64,000 nt of DNA from Pelistega suis (lineage in GTDB: Bacteria; Pseudomonadota; Gammaproteobacteria; Burkholderiales; Burkholderiaceae_B), in NCBI RefSeq assembly GCF_013133795.1, contig NZ_JABGBN010000001.1:496001-560000 (forward strand), given 5' to 3'. Shown here one piece after another: positions 1-9,074 of this stretch. Under the pieces are notes generated by a model. That model was not told the DNA's origin. It worked only from the letters and a program-made list of their open reading frames with translations, and searched no databases. The position numbers were made by a program, and so were the translations under genes. The number at the start of each line of letters is the position of its first letter. Positions within the stretch are counted from its first letter, which is position 1.

Positions 1-377
1 CCAACAGCAAAAAACTGTTGGGAATCAGTAATGCCATAACGTTTTTTTATTTCGTTAAATATGCCTGGTAAGGGTTTACGACAATCACACTGTTCATCGG
101 GGTGGTGAGGGCAGATAAAAAAAGCATCAATACTCGCGCCAAGTGCTTTGAGTTGAGATTGAAGTTTTTTGTGCATTGCGTTGAGGTCGTGGATAGTAAA
201 CAGTCCGCGACCTAAACCTGATTGATTGGTCGCTACAACGACTTTATAACCCGCATGATAGAGCTGAGCGATTGCCTCAATACTTCCCGGTAAGGCAATC
301 CACTCATCCGCATTTTTAACGAATTCGGCACTTTCGTGATTGATTACGCCGTCTCGATCTAAAATGATTAACTTCAT
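1..377 (-). CDS. gmhB: D-glycero-beta-D-manno-heptose-1,7-bisphosphate 7-phosphatase (3' part beyond window)
   Basis: HAD-superfamily phosphatase that removes the C7 phosphate in ADP-heptose synthesis for the lipopolysaccharide inner core; cytoplasmic. The first 125 codons are visible. The N-terminus carries the HAD nucleophile motif LDRDGVIN (residues 5-12), followed by VVATNQSGLGRG and a zinc-binding cluster of the CPHHPDEQCDCRKP type, which is diagnostic for GmhB. The ATG (377-375) overlaps the TGA of glyS (376-374) in an ATGA junction, so translation is probably coupled. The order glyQ-glyS-gmhB is common in Burkholderiales. The end of the gene lies outside the window. Confidence 0.93.
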   Translation of the reverse strand, partial: MKLIILDRDGVINHESAEFVKNADEWIALPGSIEAIAQLYHAGYKVVVATNQSGLGRGLFTIHDLNAMHKKLQSQLKALGASIDAFFICPHHPDEQCDCRKPLPGIFNEIKKRYGITDSQQFFAV

Positions 378-2506
378 TGAGCGAGTTTCGATAAGTCAGC
401 AACCAAGTTCATCGTTGCATGTAGTTTATTTAAAAGTGCTAAACGATTTTGACGCACTGCAGGGTCTTCTGCCATTACCATCACATCGTTAAAGAACGTA
501 TCGACAGCATCCCGTGTTTTTGCCACACTTTGTAAAGCTTGCGTAAACTCTGCTTGAGCAAAATGTGTTTGTGCAACTGGTGCAACCTCGTCAATGACTT
601 TTGCTAATGTGATTTCTGCAGCATCTGTCAGTTTTGTGTTATCAACGGTTCCGACGTCGCCTTCGACTTTCTTCAATAAATTACCAATGCGTTTATTGGC
701 AGCAGCAAGACTGCTCGCTTCAGGTAATGTACTAAAGTGACTTACTGCATTCACGCGAGCGGCTACTTCATCTAAATCTGGATTTAGTGCCAAAACAGCA
801 TCGACCACAAAACGGTCATTGTTTGTTTGTAATTGATGGCGTAAGCGTTCAAAAATAAAGTCTTGGACTTCAGTTGCTGTTGCTTGGTTAATCTCGATGT
901 TTTCTTTGCTAAATAAGCTTTGTGCAAATTTGAGTAAATCAATGAGTTTGAGTTTGTCTGCACGGTTAAAGACTTGTGCTTGCTGAAGTGCATCAAATGC
1001 ACTAATAATGCCAAGTGCAGCACGGCGTAGAGCATAAGGATCACGTTCGCCTGTCGGTAATAAGCCAATTCCCCAAATGCCGACAAGCGTTTCAATACGC
1101 TCTGCAATAAAGAGGGCAACGCTAGTGAGGTTATCTTCTGATACGGGCTTGTCAAAGCGAACAAGATATTGGTCTGCAATTGCCTGAGCTACAGAAGGGT
1201 GCTCGCCATCGCCTTTTGCATAATAAGCACCAATAATGCCTTGCAATTCAGGGAACTCGCCGACCATATTAGAGGTAAGATCAGCTTTTGCTAAGAAAGC
1301 GGCACGATCTGCTTGTTCACTATTAGCACCGAGTTTTTCTGCAATATAGCGAGCTAAAGCACGGACACGTTCGACACGCGCAAGCTGAGTACCTAATTTA
1401 TTGTGGTAGACAATAGTACCCAATTGATCTACTCGACTTGCTAATGTTTGTTTGCGGTCTGTATTAAAGAAGAACTCAGCATCAGCCAAACGAGGGCGTA
1501 CAACACGTTCATTACCCTCGATAATATTGTGAGGGTCTTGTACTTGCATATTGCTGACAATGAGGAAGCGATGGCTAAGTTTGCCTGTATTCTTATCGAA
1601 AAGAGGGAAGTACTTTTGGTTTAAACGCATGGTGAGAATTAAGCACTCTTGCGGTACAGCTAAGAACTTCTCTTCAAATTGACCCACATAAATGGTTGGA
1701 TGCTCTACTAAAGAAGTGACTTCTTCTAGTAAATCTTCAACAGCAGGCTCATTGCCAATGCTTAAATTCAGTTCTTCTGCTTTTTGTGTTAGCGCTTGGC
1801 GAATCATTTGCAAACGCTCATCGTACGAGGCAATGACCATACCTTCTTGAGCAAGTTGTGTTGCATAGCTAGAGGCATTATCTAAATCAAAAGAGACTTT
1901 GCCCATAAAGCGATGCCCATGCGTTGTTTTGCTAGAGTCAAGACCTAAAGCGGTCACGGGAATTACATCACTACCATAAAGAGCAACTAAACCATGTGCA
2001 GGGCGAACAAACTTGACCGTTGTCTTACCGTCTGCCAGTTGATAACGCATAACCTTAGGAATTGGTAGGTTTTCAATAGCTTTATCCACAACACTTTGTA
2101 AGTGCTGAACAAGTTGAACGCCAGCGGCTTTCCCCTTAGCGACAAGATAATCTTGTTTACCGTCAGACTCTATTTGTAAGTCAGCTACCGATAAGTGTTC
2201 TAGCCCTTTGCTTGCTAACTTCTTGAGTAAAGCTGGTGTAGCAGCACCATTGGCATCTAAACCGACTTTGACCGGCATAAGTTTTTCGGCAAAGTCTTGT
2301 TCAGGAGCCTGTGCTAGCACATTTTCTACACAAACAGCAAGGCGACGAGGTGTAGCAAAACTTTGGAACGCCGTACCAGCTGTGATTAGGTTAACCTTAG
2401 TAAGGTCACCAACAATACTTTGTGCGAATGCCTCACCTAAGCGACGTAGTGCTTTTGGCGGTAATTCTTCAGTAAATAATTCAATCAATAAAGGTTTTGT
2501 GGTCAT
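374..2506 (-). CDS. glyS: Glycyl-tRNA synthetase beta subunit
   Basis: Large subunit of the bacterial alpha2beta2 glycyl-tRNA synthetase, providing tRNA recognition and an HD-like region. At 710 residues it has the usual beta-subunit length. The start (LLIELFTEELPPKALRRLGE) and the internal segment NLTSVALFIAERIETLVGIW are typical of GlyS, as is the C-terminal anticodon-binding-like region (FFNDVMVMAEDPAVRQNRLA). It begins two bases after the glyQ stop codon and overlaps gmhB by four bases, so the three genes form one operon. No anomalies were seen. Confidence 0.97.
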   Translation of the reverse strand: MTTKPLLIELFTEELPPKALRRLGEAFAQSIVGDLTKVNLITAGTAFQSFATPRRLAVCVENVLAQAPEQDFAEKLMPVKVGLDANGAATPALLKKLASKGLEHLSVADLQIESDGKQDYLVAKGKAAGVQLVQHLQSVVDKAIENLPIPKVMRYQLADGKTTVKFVRPAHGLVALYGSDVIPVTALGLDSSKTTHGHRFMGKVSFDLDNASSYATQLAQEGMVIASYDERLQMIRQALTQKAEELNLSIGNEPAVEDLLEEVTSLVEHPTIYVGQFEEKFLAVPQECLILTMRLNQKYFPLFDKNTGKLSHRFLIVSNMQVQDPHNIIEGNERVVRPRLADAEFFFNTDRKQTLASRVDQLGTIVYHNKLGTQLARVERVRALARYIAEKLGANSEQADRAAFLAKADLTSNMVGEFPELQGIIGAYYAKGDGEHPSVAQAIADQYLVRFDKPVSEDNLTSVALFIAERIETLVGIWGIGLLPTGERDPYALRRAALGIISAFDALQQAQVFNRADKLKLIDLLKFAQSLFSKENIEINQATATEVQDFIFERLRHQLQTNNDRFVVDAVLALNPDLDEVAARVNAVSHFSTLPEASSLAAANKRIGNLLKKVEGDVGTVDNTKLTDAAEITLAKVIDEVAPVAQTHFAQAEFTQALQSVAKTRDAVDTFFNDVMVMAEDPAVRQNRLALLNKLHATMNLVADLSKLAQ

Positions 2507-2508
2507 GA

Positions 2509-3408
2509 TTATTTTGCCTCCGCTAACATAGGGAAGCCCAGTCTTTCACGAGAATCGTAGTAGCATTGAGCAACAGCACGCGATAGATTACGGATGCGAC
2601 CGATATAAGTCGCACGTTCAGTTACACTAATCGCATTGCGAGCATCTAATAAGTTAAAAGTATGTGCAGCTTTTAGGACTTGTTCATAAGCGGGTAGAGC
2701 TAATGGATTTTCGAGTTCCATTAGACGTTTGGCTTGTGCTTCGTAGTCATTAAAGTGAGCGAATAGCACATCAATATCCGCATATTCAAAGTTGTATGTG
2801 GACTGCTCCACTTCGTTTTGGTGGAACACATCGCGATAGTAAATTTTGTCACCATTAGGACGAATTGTCCAAACGAGGTCATAAACACTTTCAACATTTT
2901 GGAGGTACATGGCGATACGTTCTAAACCATAGGTGATTTCGCCTGTTGTAGCAGAACAATCCAAACCGCCAACTTGTTGGAAATAGGTAAATTGCGTGAC
3001 CTCCATACCATTTAACCAGACTTCCCAGCCTAGCCCCCAAGCACCTAGTGTTGGGTTTTCCCAGTCGTCTTCGACAAAACGGATATCATGCTCCTCCGGA
3101 TTGATACCTAACGCTTTTAATGAACCAATATACAAATCAAGGATATTAGGAGGGGCTGGCTTTAAAACCACCTGATATTGATAGTAATGCTGTAAACGGT
3201 TTGGATTTTCACCATAACGACCGTCTTTAGGGCGACGTGATGGTTGTACATATGCCGCAAACCAAGGTTCAGGACCAATCGCTCTTAAAAAGGTAGCTGT
3301 GTGAGAAGTGCCAGCACCAACTTCCATATCATAAGGCTGTAATAAGGCGCAACCTTGTTCACCCCAATAGTTTTGTAATGTGAGAATAATTTGCTGAAAG
3401 GTAAGCAT
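2509..3408 (-). CDS. glyQ: Glycyl-tRNA synthetase alpha subunit
   Basis: Catalytic small subunit of the heterotetrameric glycyl-tRNA synthetase (class II), which activates glycine with ATP. The 299-residue protein has the expected length. It contains the highly conserved [20 protein letters not shown] and the segment [16 protein letters not shown]. It is the first gene of the glyQ-glyS-gmhB transcript. The upstream interval (3409-3645) is shared with the divergent crotonase gene; a -10-like TAGAAT lies on the minus strand at 3451-3446, without a convincing -35. The ribosome binding site is weak (GAGTAA). Confidence 0.97.
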   Translation of the reverse strand: MLTFQQIILTLQNYWGEQGCALLQPYDMEVGAGTSHTATFLRAIGPEPWFAAYVQPSRRPKDGRYGENPNRLQHYYQYQVVLKPAPPNILDLYIGSLKALGINPEEHDIRFVEDDWENPTLGAWGLGWEVWLNGMEVTQFTYFQQVGGLDCSATTGEITYGLERIAMYLQNVESVYDLVWTIRPNGDKIYYRDVFHQNEVEQSTYNFEYADIDVLFAHFNDYEAQAKRLMELENPLALPAYEQVLKAAHTFNLLDARNAISVTERATYIGRIRNLSRAVAQCYYDSRERLGFPMLAEAK

Positions 3409-3645
3409 ATAAAGTTACTCAGACGTAAAAATAAAATAATGCTTAATTCTAGCATGTAGGTTACAAATATTGCATAAGAATACAGAGGGGCGCATATTAA
3501 TAGTAAATAGGGTGTATTAAGGTTTATCTGTATTTACAAGTTCGATAGAATTTTTTACATTGTTAGAAAAAATGATGATATTGCAAGGAAAAGGCTTAGT
3601 CTTTCTTGCAAATGTAGAAAACCTTATTCAAGAAAAGGAGTCATA

Positions 3646-4419
3646 ATGACAACGGAACCATTAGTTATTTCTGAAAAGATTGGTCGCGTGTTAGTAATCA
3701 CTATTAACCGCCCAGAATCACGTAATGCATTGACGTATGATACCTCTTTTGCTTTAGCAGATGCGATTGATGAACTGGATCGAAATCCTGATTTATCGTT
3801 AGCGATTCTACGTGGACAGGGCGAGCATTTTTGTGCAGGAATGGATTTAAAAGAGTTTGCTAAGACACAACGTCGTGCAGTGGTTCCAGGTCGTGGTTTA
3901 GGTGGTTTATGTGAGGCACAACCTAAGAAGCCTTTAATCGCTGCTGTTGAGGGGTATGCTTTGGCAGGTGGTTTTGAATTGGTCTTGGCATGTGATTTGA
4001 TTGTAGCATCTAATACCGCTAAATTTGGTTTGCCAGAAGCTAAACGTGGTTTAGTTCCTGGGTCTGGCGGTATGTTGCGTTTACCACAACGTGTACCGTA
4101 TCACATCGCCATGGAGTTATTGTTGACAGGGGATATGTTAGATGCAAATCGTGCGCACCAATTAGGCTTGATTAATGAATTGGTAGAGCCAGGCAAAGCG
4201 TTGGATGCAGCATTGGCACTAGCACAACGTATCGCAGCTAATGGTCCACTATCACTTAAAGTGATTAAACAGGTGGTGATGGAGTCGCAAGGCTGGTCAC
4301 CAGAAGATATGTTTGCACTTCAGCAACCACGTATGGCGCATATCTTTACTTCTCATGATGCTAAAGAGGGAGCGACAGCCTTTGCAGAAAAGCGAGCACC
4401 CGTTTGGAAAGGTGAATAA
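3646..4419 (+). CDS. Enoyl-CoA hydratase/isomerase (crotonase) family protein
   Basis: Crotonase-fold protein of 257 residues, probably an enoyl-CoA or crotonobetainyl-CoA hydratase in acyl-CoA degradation. Visible family elements are the oxyanion-hole segment HFCAGMDLKEF (residues 61-71), LAGGFELVLACDLIVAS (107-122) and FGLPEAKRGLVPGSGG. Glutamates E111 and E131 match the two catalytic glutamates of true hydratases, so hydratase activity is plausible. The substrate cannot be told from sequence. A good ribosome site (AAGGAG) precedes the ATG. It is monocistronic by spacing: fumarase starts 118 bp downstream behind its own leader. Confidence 0.85.
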   Translation: MTTEPLVISEKIGRVLVITINRPESRNALTYDTSFALADAIDELDRNPDLSLAILRGQGEHFCAGMDLKEFAKTQRRAVVPGRGLGGLCEAQPKKPLIAAVEGYALAGGFELVLACDLIVASNTAKFGLPEAKRGLVPGSGGMLRLPQRVPYHIAMELLLTGDMLDANRAHQLGLINELVEPGKALDAALALAQRIAANGPLSLKVIKQVVMESQGWSPEDMFALQQPRMAHIFTSHDAKEGATAFAEKRAPVWKGE

Positions 4420-4473
4420 GTGAAGGATTTTTTATAAAGCGAATATTATTTTCTCTCTTGTAAAGTAGCCGAG

Positions 4474-4531
4474 CTCCCAATAAATGCAGTATGATGTAGG
4501 CAATCTATTTTATTACTGAATTTATTGGGAG
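4474..4531 (+). promoter_or_regulatory. Inverted repeat that pairs with the fumarase Shine-Dalgarno
   Basis: Perfect 12-bp arms CTCCCAATAAAT (4474-4485) and ATTTATTGGGAG (4520-4531) enclose a 34-nt loop and are followed by TTTTTT. The right arm contains GGGAG, the only ribosome-site-like sequence before the fumarase ATG at 4538. The structure could terminate crotonase transcripts, occlude fumarase translation, or both. A -10-like TATGAT (4490-4495) in the loop would give a transcript lacking the left arm, and therefore an open site. Confidence 0.5.
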
Positions 4532-4537
4532 TTTTTT

Positions 4538-6052
4538 ATGGCAGTCGTCATCAAAGAAGCCGATTTAGTGCAATCAATTGCCGATGCGGTGCAATTTATT
4601 AGTTATTATCATCCACAGGACTATATTCAACATTTGGCACGTGCGTATGAGCGTGAGCAAAGTCCTGCAGCAAAAGATGCTATTGCACAAATCCTAACAA
4701 ACTCTCGTATGTGCGCTGAAGGACATCGTCCTATTTGCCAAGATACAGGTATCGTCAATGTATTCTTAAAAATCGGTATGGATGTGAAGCTCGAGCTTAG
4801 CAAAACATTGCAAGAAGCCTGTGATGAAGGTGTTCGTCGTGGTTATCTTGATCCTGATAATAAACTGCGCGCCTCTGTATTAGCTGATCCGATTTTTGAA
4901 CGTAAAAATACGAGAGATAATACGCCTTGTATCGTATCAGTAGAACTTGTTCCGGGTAATACGATTGATGTTCAAGTTGCTGCAAAAGGTGGTGGTTCTG
5001 AGAATAAAACGAAATTTGCTATGCTAAACCCTAGCGATAATATTGTGGATTGGGTATTAAAAACGGTTCCTCAAATGGGGGCGGGTTGGTGTCCTCCAGG
5101 GATGTTAGGCATTGGTATCGGTGGTACAGCTGAAAAAGCGATGTTAATGGCGAAGCAAGCCTTAATGGAAGATATCGATATGTATGAGTTGCTTGCGAGA
5201 GGTCCTCAAAATAAACTCGAAGAATTACGTATCGAGCTGTATGAAAAAGTGAATGCCTTAGGGATTGGTGCGCAGGGTCTAGGAGGTTTAACGACTGTAT
5301 TGGACGTTAAAATTAATACCTTCCCAACGCATGCAGCCTCTAAACCCATCGCGATGATTCCAAACTGTGCAGCTACGCGTCATGTGCACTTTGTGTTAGA
5401 CGGTAGTGGTGTGGCTGAGTTACCTGTTCCTTCTTTGGATGCTTGGCCAGATGTGCATTGGGCGCCTGACTATAATAAATCTACTCAAGTGAATTTAGAT
5501 ACCTTAACAAAAGAAGAGGTGGCTAGCTGGAAACCAGGTCAAACATTATTATTAAACGGTAAGATGCTAACTGGTCGTGATGCGGCACACAAACGAATTC
5601 AAGATATGTTAGCGAAAGGTGAAAAACTCCCTGTCGATTTTACAAATCGAGTGATTTATTATGTTGGTCCAGTTGATCCGGTGCGTGACGAAGTGGTGGG
5701 GCCTGCAGGTCCAACAACAGCGACGCGAATGGATAAATTTACCGATATGATGTTGGCTAATACAGGTCTGATTGCCATGATTGGTAAAGCAGAGCGTGGA
5801 CCGGCTGCGATTGAATCTATTCAAAAGCATAAATCTGCTTACTTGATGGCAGTAGGTGGCTCGGCGTACCTTGTATCTAAAGCTATTCGTAATGCTAAAG
5901 TAGTTGGTTTCGAAGATCTTGGTATGGAAGCGATTTATGAGTTCGAGGTAAAAGATATGCCGGTGACTGTAGCAGTGGATGCTTCAGGTACTTCTGTACA
6001 TACCACAGGTCCAGCCGAATGGAAAATTAAGATTGAGAATCTTAAAAAATAG
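4538..6052 (+). CDS. Class I (Fe-S) fumarate hydratase
   Basis: Single-chain iron-sulfur fumarase of 504 residues that interconverts fumarate and malate in the TCA cycle. The N-terminal alpha domain shows SRMCAEGHRPICQDTG with C67, and IPNCAATRHVHF, both typical cluster regions. The segment WCPPGMLGIGIGGTAEKAM is diagnostic. The C-terminal beta domain begins near residue 340 and includes YVGPVDPVRDEVVGPAGPTT. Alpha and beta parts are fused, as in FumA/FumB. It is followed by an intrinsic terminator at 6082-6111, so it is probably transcribed alone. Its ribosome site lies inside an inverted repeat. Confidence 0.94.
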   Translation: MAVVIKEADLVQSIADAVQFISYYHPQDYIQHLARAYEREQSPAAKDAIAQILTNSRMCAEGHRPICQDTGIVNVFLKIGMDVKLELSKTLQEACDEGVRRGYLDPDNKLRASVLADPIFERKNTRDNTPCIVSVELVPGNTIDVQVAAKGGGSENKTKFAMLNPSDNIVDWVLKTVPQMGAGWCPPGMLGIGIGGTAEKAMLMAKQALMEDIDMYELLARGPQNKLEELRIELYEKVNALGIGAQGLGGLTTVLDVKINTFPTHAASKPIAMIPNCAATRHVHFVLDGSGVAELPVPSLDAWPDVHWAPDYNKSTQVNLDTLTKEEVASWKPGQTLLLNGKMLTGRDAAHKRIQDMLAKGEKLPVDFTNRVIYYVGPVDPVRDEVVGPAGPTTATRMDKFTDMMLANTGLIAMIGKAERGPAAIESIQKHKSAYLMAVGGSAYLVSKAIRNAKVVGFEDLGMEAIYEFEVKDMPVTVAVDASGTSVHTTGPAEWKIKIENLKK

Positions 6053-6081
6053 TACATTTTTACAGTGATGCTATAACGAGG

Positions 6082-6111
6082 AGGGTGAGCCGAGGAAGGT
6101 TTACCCTTTTT
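6082..6111 (+). terminator. Intrinsic terminator after fumarase
   Basis: AGGGTGAGCC (6082-6091) pairs over ten positions (two G-U) with GGTTTACCCT (6098-6107) around a 6-nt loop, followed by a T run. It lies 30 bp after the fumarase stop. The rest of 6112-6326 shows no convincing gene; a 60-codon open stretch here begins inside the terminator and has no family resemblance. Confidence 0.75.
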
Positions 6112-6238
6112 AATCGTCGAATGTTATTTTCCAAAGTCAAGAAAAAAATAAAATGTGAACAAAATAAAAGCAGTTTTTGCAAGATGGTAATATGTTTGCA
6201 CCAAGTTGATGATTTTTTGATAATAGGGAAAATACCAG

Positions 6239-6268
6239 TTGCCGAAATCGCTTATAACAGGTTATAAA
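6239..6268 (+). promoter_or_regulatory. Candidate promoter for the peptide transporter operon
   Basis: TTGCCG (6239-6244), an 18-bp spacer and TATAAA (6263-6268) form a plausible sigma-70 promoter about 60 bp ahead of the binding-protein ATG. A second overlapping TATAAC sits just upstream at 6253-6258. This is a by-eye prediction. Confidence 0.4.
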
Positions 6269-6326
6269 TTTGGTATTGCTTTAAATTTAAATATAAGCTA
6301 ACTCATTTAACAGAAGGAAAGGATTT

Positions 6327-7925
6327 ATGAAAACTTCTAATAAGATTCTATTAGGCGCTTTGATGTCTGCTTTTGCGGGTATTGCATCTGCTAATGGCGG
6401 TACTTTAGTTTACTGTTCTGAGGGTAGTCCAGCAGGCTTTGACTCTGCACAATATACAGCGGGTACAGACTTTGATGCGAGTGCAAACAATGTAATGAAT
6501 CCGTTGGTTCAGTTCCCTCGTGGCGGTACAAAAGCAGAGCCTGCATTAGCAGAGCGTTTTGATGTATCTGATGACGGTTTAACGTACACTTTCCATCTTC
6601 GTAAAGGTGTGAAGTGGCACACTACGAGCTACTTCAAGCCTACACGTGAGTTTAATGCAGATGATGTAATCTTTACATTCGATCGTCTAGGCAATAAAGA
6701 GAATGCTTTTAATAAGGCTTACCCAGTAGAGTTTCCGTATTTTAGCGATATGGGCTTGGATAAGAATATTAAATCTGTCGAAAAAGTTGATGACTATACA
6801 GTCAAAATTACGTTAAATACGACGGATGCATCATTTACACAGACATTAGCGATGCCGATTGGTTCTATTTACTCTAAAGAGTATGCAGACAAATTACTGG
6901 CAGACGGTAAAGCGGAGTTAATTAATCAACAACCTGTTGGTACAGGTCCATTCATTTTCCAACGCTACCAAAAAGATGCTTCTATTCGTTATAAAGCAAA
7001 CAAAGACTACTGGGACAAAAATGATATGCCTTTAGTAGACAATCTCGTGTTTGCTATTACGAAAGATGGTTCAGTACGTTATCAAAAAGTGAAAGCGGGA
7101 GAATGTAATATCATGTCATTCCCATTGCCTGCTGACATTGAGAAAATGAAAAAAGATGATTCTATCAATGTATTAAGCAATCCAGGCTTTAATGTTGGTT
7201 TCATTTACTACAACACAGAAAAAGAGCCGTTTAAAAACCCAGATGTTCGTGTCGCTTTAGACTATGCAATGAACAAAGACGCTATCATTGAGGCGGTTTA
7301 TGGTGGTCAAGGTCAACGTGCACCTAACCCAGTTCCTCCAACACAATGGTCATTCAATGAGAAAATCAAAGCGCGTGAACACAATATTGAAAAAGCCAAG
7401 GAGTTATTGGCAAAAGCGGGTTATCCTAATGGTTTTGAAACCACCTTGTGGACATTGCCAGTACAACGCCCATACAATCCAAATGGTCGCTTAATGGGTG
7501 AGTTAGTACAAGCTGACTGGGCTAAAGTTGGTGTTAAAGTTAATCTAATGACATACGAATGGGGTGAGTACCTCAAGCGTGCGAAATCAGGTGAACATGA
7601 TACTGTCATGGTAGGTTGGACAGGTGATAATGGTGACCCAGATAACTGGTTAGGTAACCTATTTGGTTGTGGTGCTGTCGGTGGTTCTAACTACTCTCGT
7701 TTCTGCTATGAGCCATTCCAAAAACTTATTACTGAAGCTCGTCAATTAAGCGATGTTGCAGAACGTACTAAGTTATATGAGCAAGCGCAAGAGATTTTCT
7801 ATGAGCAAACGCCAGGCTCACCAATTGGTACTTCTATTGTGAATGTGCCAACAACAAAAAATGTTAAAGGCTTTAAAATCAGCCCATTTGGTGCATTCCA
7901 GTTTACTGGTGTTAGCGTTAAATAA
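6327..7925 (+). CDS. dppA: Dipeptide/oligopeptide ABC transporter, periplasmic binding protein
   Basis: Family 5 extracellular solute-binding protein (532 residues) that captures peptides in the periplasm. A Sec signal peptide is visible: KTSNK, a hydrophobic core GALMSAFAGIA, then ASA before the mature NGG. The family signature region ALAERFDVSDDGLTYTFHLR follows, with PVGTGPFIFQRY and the C-terminal WTGDNGDPDNWLGNLF, as in DppA rather than OppA. It is first of five genes in the order binding protein, two permeases, two ATPases, matching dppABCDF. A strong AGAAGGAAAGG ribosome site precedes the start. Dipeptides are the likely substrate, but heme or other peptides are possible. Confidence 0.9.
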   Translation: MKTSNKILLGALMSAFAGIASANGGTLVYCSEGSPAGFDSAQYTAGTDFDASANNVMNPLVQFPRGGTKAEPALAERFDVSDDGLTYTFHLRKGVKWHTTSYFKPTREFNADDVIFTFDRLGNKENAFNKAYPVEFPYFSDMGLDKNIKSVEKVDDYTVKITLNTTDASFTQTLAMPIGSIYSKEYADKLLADGKAELINQQPVGTGPFIFQRYQKDASIRYKANKDYWDKNDMPLVDNLVFAITKDGSVRYQKVKAGECNIMSFPLPADIEKMKKDDSINVLSNPGFNVGFIYYNTEKEPFKNPDVRVALDYAMNKDAIIEAVYGGQGQRAPNPVPPTQWSFNEKIKAREHNIEKAKELLAKAGYPNGFETTLWTLPVQRPYNPNGRLMGELVQADWAKVGVKVNLMTYEWGEYLKRAKSGEHDTVMVGWTGDNGDPDNWLGNLFGCGAVGGSNYSRFCYEPFQKLITEARQLSDVAERTKLYEQAQEIFYEQTPGSPIGTSIVNVPTTKNVKGFKISPFGAFQFTGVSVK

Positions 7926-7950
7926 TTCATTTTTTATTGAGTAACCTTGA

Positions 7951-7978
7951 AAGAGTGACATCATCAGGTGTCACTCTT
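7951..7978 (+). terminator. Hairpin between dppA and dppB (partial terminator)
   Basis: A perfect 10-bp stem AAGAGTGACA / TGTCACTCTT with an 8-nt loop is followed by TTGTTGTTTTG. It lies 25 bp after the dppA stop. Such hairpins commonly limit read-through so that the binding protein exceeds the membrane components, and they protect the upstream mRNA. Confidence 0.65.
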
Positions 7979-8042
7979 TTGTTGTTTTGTCTAATAGTTG
8001 AGTTTTTTTCTCAACTTTAAGCCGTGCAGACGGGATAATAAT

Positions 8043-9068
8043 ATGTTTCTATTTCTGCTTAAACGAATTCTTGTGTTAATACCGACCTTTTTTGGTATTA
8101 CCTTGCTGACATTTTTATTAATTCATGCCATTCCGGGTGACCCGGTCTTGATTATGTTGGGTGAGCGTTCCAATGACCCAGCAGTTTATGCAAGTATGAT
8201 GGCAAGATTAGGCTTGGATCAGCCTTTATATGTACAGTATTTTAACTATCTGGGGAACTTACTCTCGGGGGATTTGGGTAAATCTTTCGTGACGAGTCGT
8301 AATGTTTGGGATGAGTTTATTTCCTTATTTCCTGCGACATTAGAGTTAGGTGTTTCAGCCCTATTGTTTGGCACTTTCTTTGGTATTTTGCTTGGAGTGT
8401 TGGCAGCAGTTAAGCGTGGCTCTGTTTTTGATCATGGTGTAATGGGATTATCACTGACGGGTTATTCGATGCCAATTTTCTGGTGGGGTTTGATGCTTAT
8501 TATGCTATTCTCAAATATGTTGGGATGGACACCAGTTTCAGGGCGAATTAGTCTTTTATATGATATTGAACCTCATACAGGCTTTATGCTGATTGATGCT
8601 TGGATGGCAGAGGCAGCAGATGATTTCAATAAAGGAGCGTTTTTAGATGCGATTCATCACTTGATTCTACCGACTATTGTATTGGGGACTATCCCATTGG
8701 CAGTGATTTCTCGTATGACGCGTTCCTCTATGTTAGAAGTAATGGGTGAGGACTATGTGCGTACTGCACGTGCTAAAGGTTTATCTCCACGTCGCGTGAT
8801 TTTCGTACACACATTACGTAATGCTTTGATTGCGGTGGTGACGGTGATTGGTTTGCAAATCGGTAGCTTAGTGGGGGGTGCTGTACTCACGGAGACAATT
8901 TTTTCTTGGCCTGGTATTGGTAAGTGGTTGGTAGACTCGATTTTCCGTCGTGATTATCCTGTGGTTCAAAATGGTTTATTGCTCATTGCAGCTATGATTA
9001 TTATTGTCAATTTATTGGTTGATGTGGTTTACGGTATTGTGAATCCACGTATTCGCCACTCTCGTTAA
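8043..9068 (+). CDS. dppB: Dipeptide ABC transporter, permease subunit 1
   Basis: Inner-membrane permease of the peptide importer, 341 residues with about six transmembrane helices. It begins with the typical MFLFLLKRILVLIPTFFGIT. The cytoplasmic EAA-like loop reads GEDYVRTARAKGLSPRRVIF, the contact site for the ATPase subunits. I chose the ATG at 8043 because it sits after a GACGGGA ribosome site and gives the standard N-terminus; an upstream in-frame start at 7998 would add a hydrophilic extension uncommon in this family. It is followed six bases later by dppC. Confidence 0.92.
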   Translation: MFLFLLKRILVLIPTFFGITLLTFLLIHAIPGDPVLIMLGERSNDPAVYASMMARLGLDQPLYVQYFNYLGNLLSGDLGKSFVTSRNVWDEFISLFPATLELGVSALLFGTFFGILLGVLAAVKRGSVFDHGVMGLSLTGYSMPIFWWGLMLIMLFSNMLGWTPVSGRISLLYDIEPHTGFMLIDAWMAEAADDFNKGAFLDAIHHLILPTIVLGTIPLAVISRMTRSSMLEVMGEDYVRTARAKGLSPRRVIFVHTLRNALIAVVTVIGLQIGSLVGGAVLTETIFSWPGIGKWLVDSIFRRDYPVVQNGLLLIAAMIIIVNLLVDVVYGIVNPRIRHSR

Positions 9069-9074
9069 GGAAGT

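Noticed and set aside
3583-3609. An imperfect hairpin (GCAAGGAAAAG/CTTTCTTGC) upstream of the crotonase gene
   Set aside because: The stem has bulges, does not involve the ribosome site at about 3634-3640, and has no T tract. It is too weak to call a regulatory feature.
6085-6267. A 60-codon plus-strand open frame between fumarase and dppA
   Set aside because: It begins inside the fumarase terminator and overlaps the predicted dppA promoter. Its translation is lysine- and phenylalanine-rich without family resemblance.
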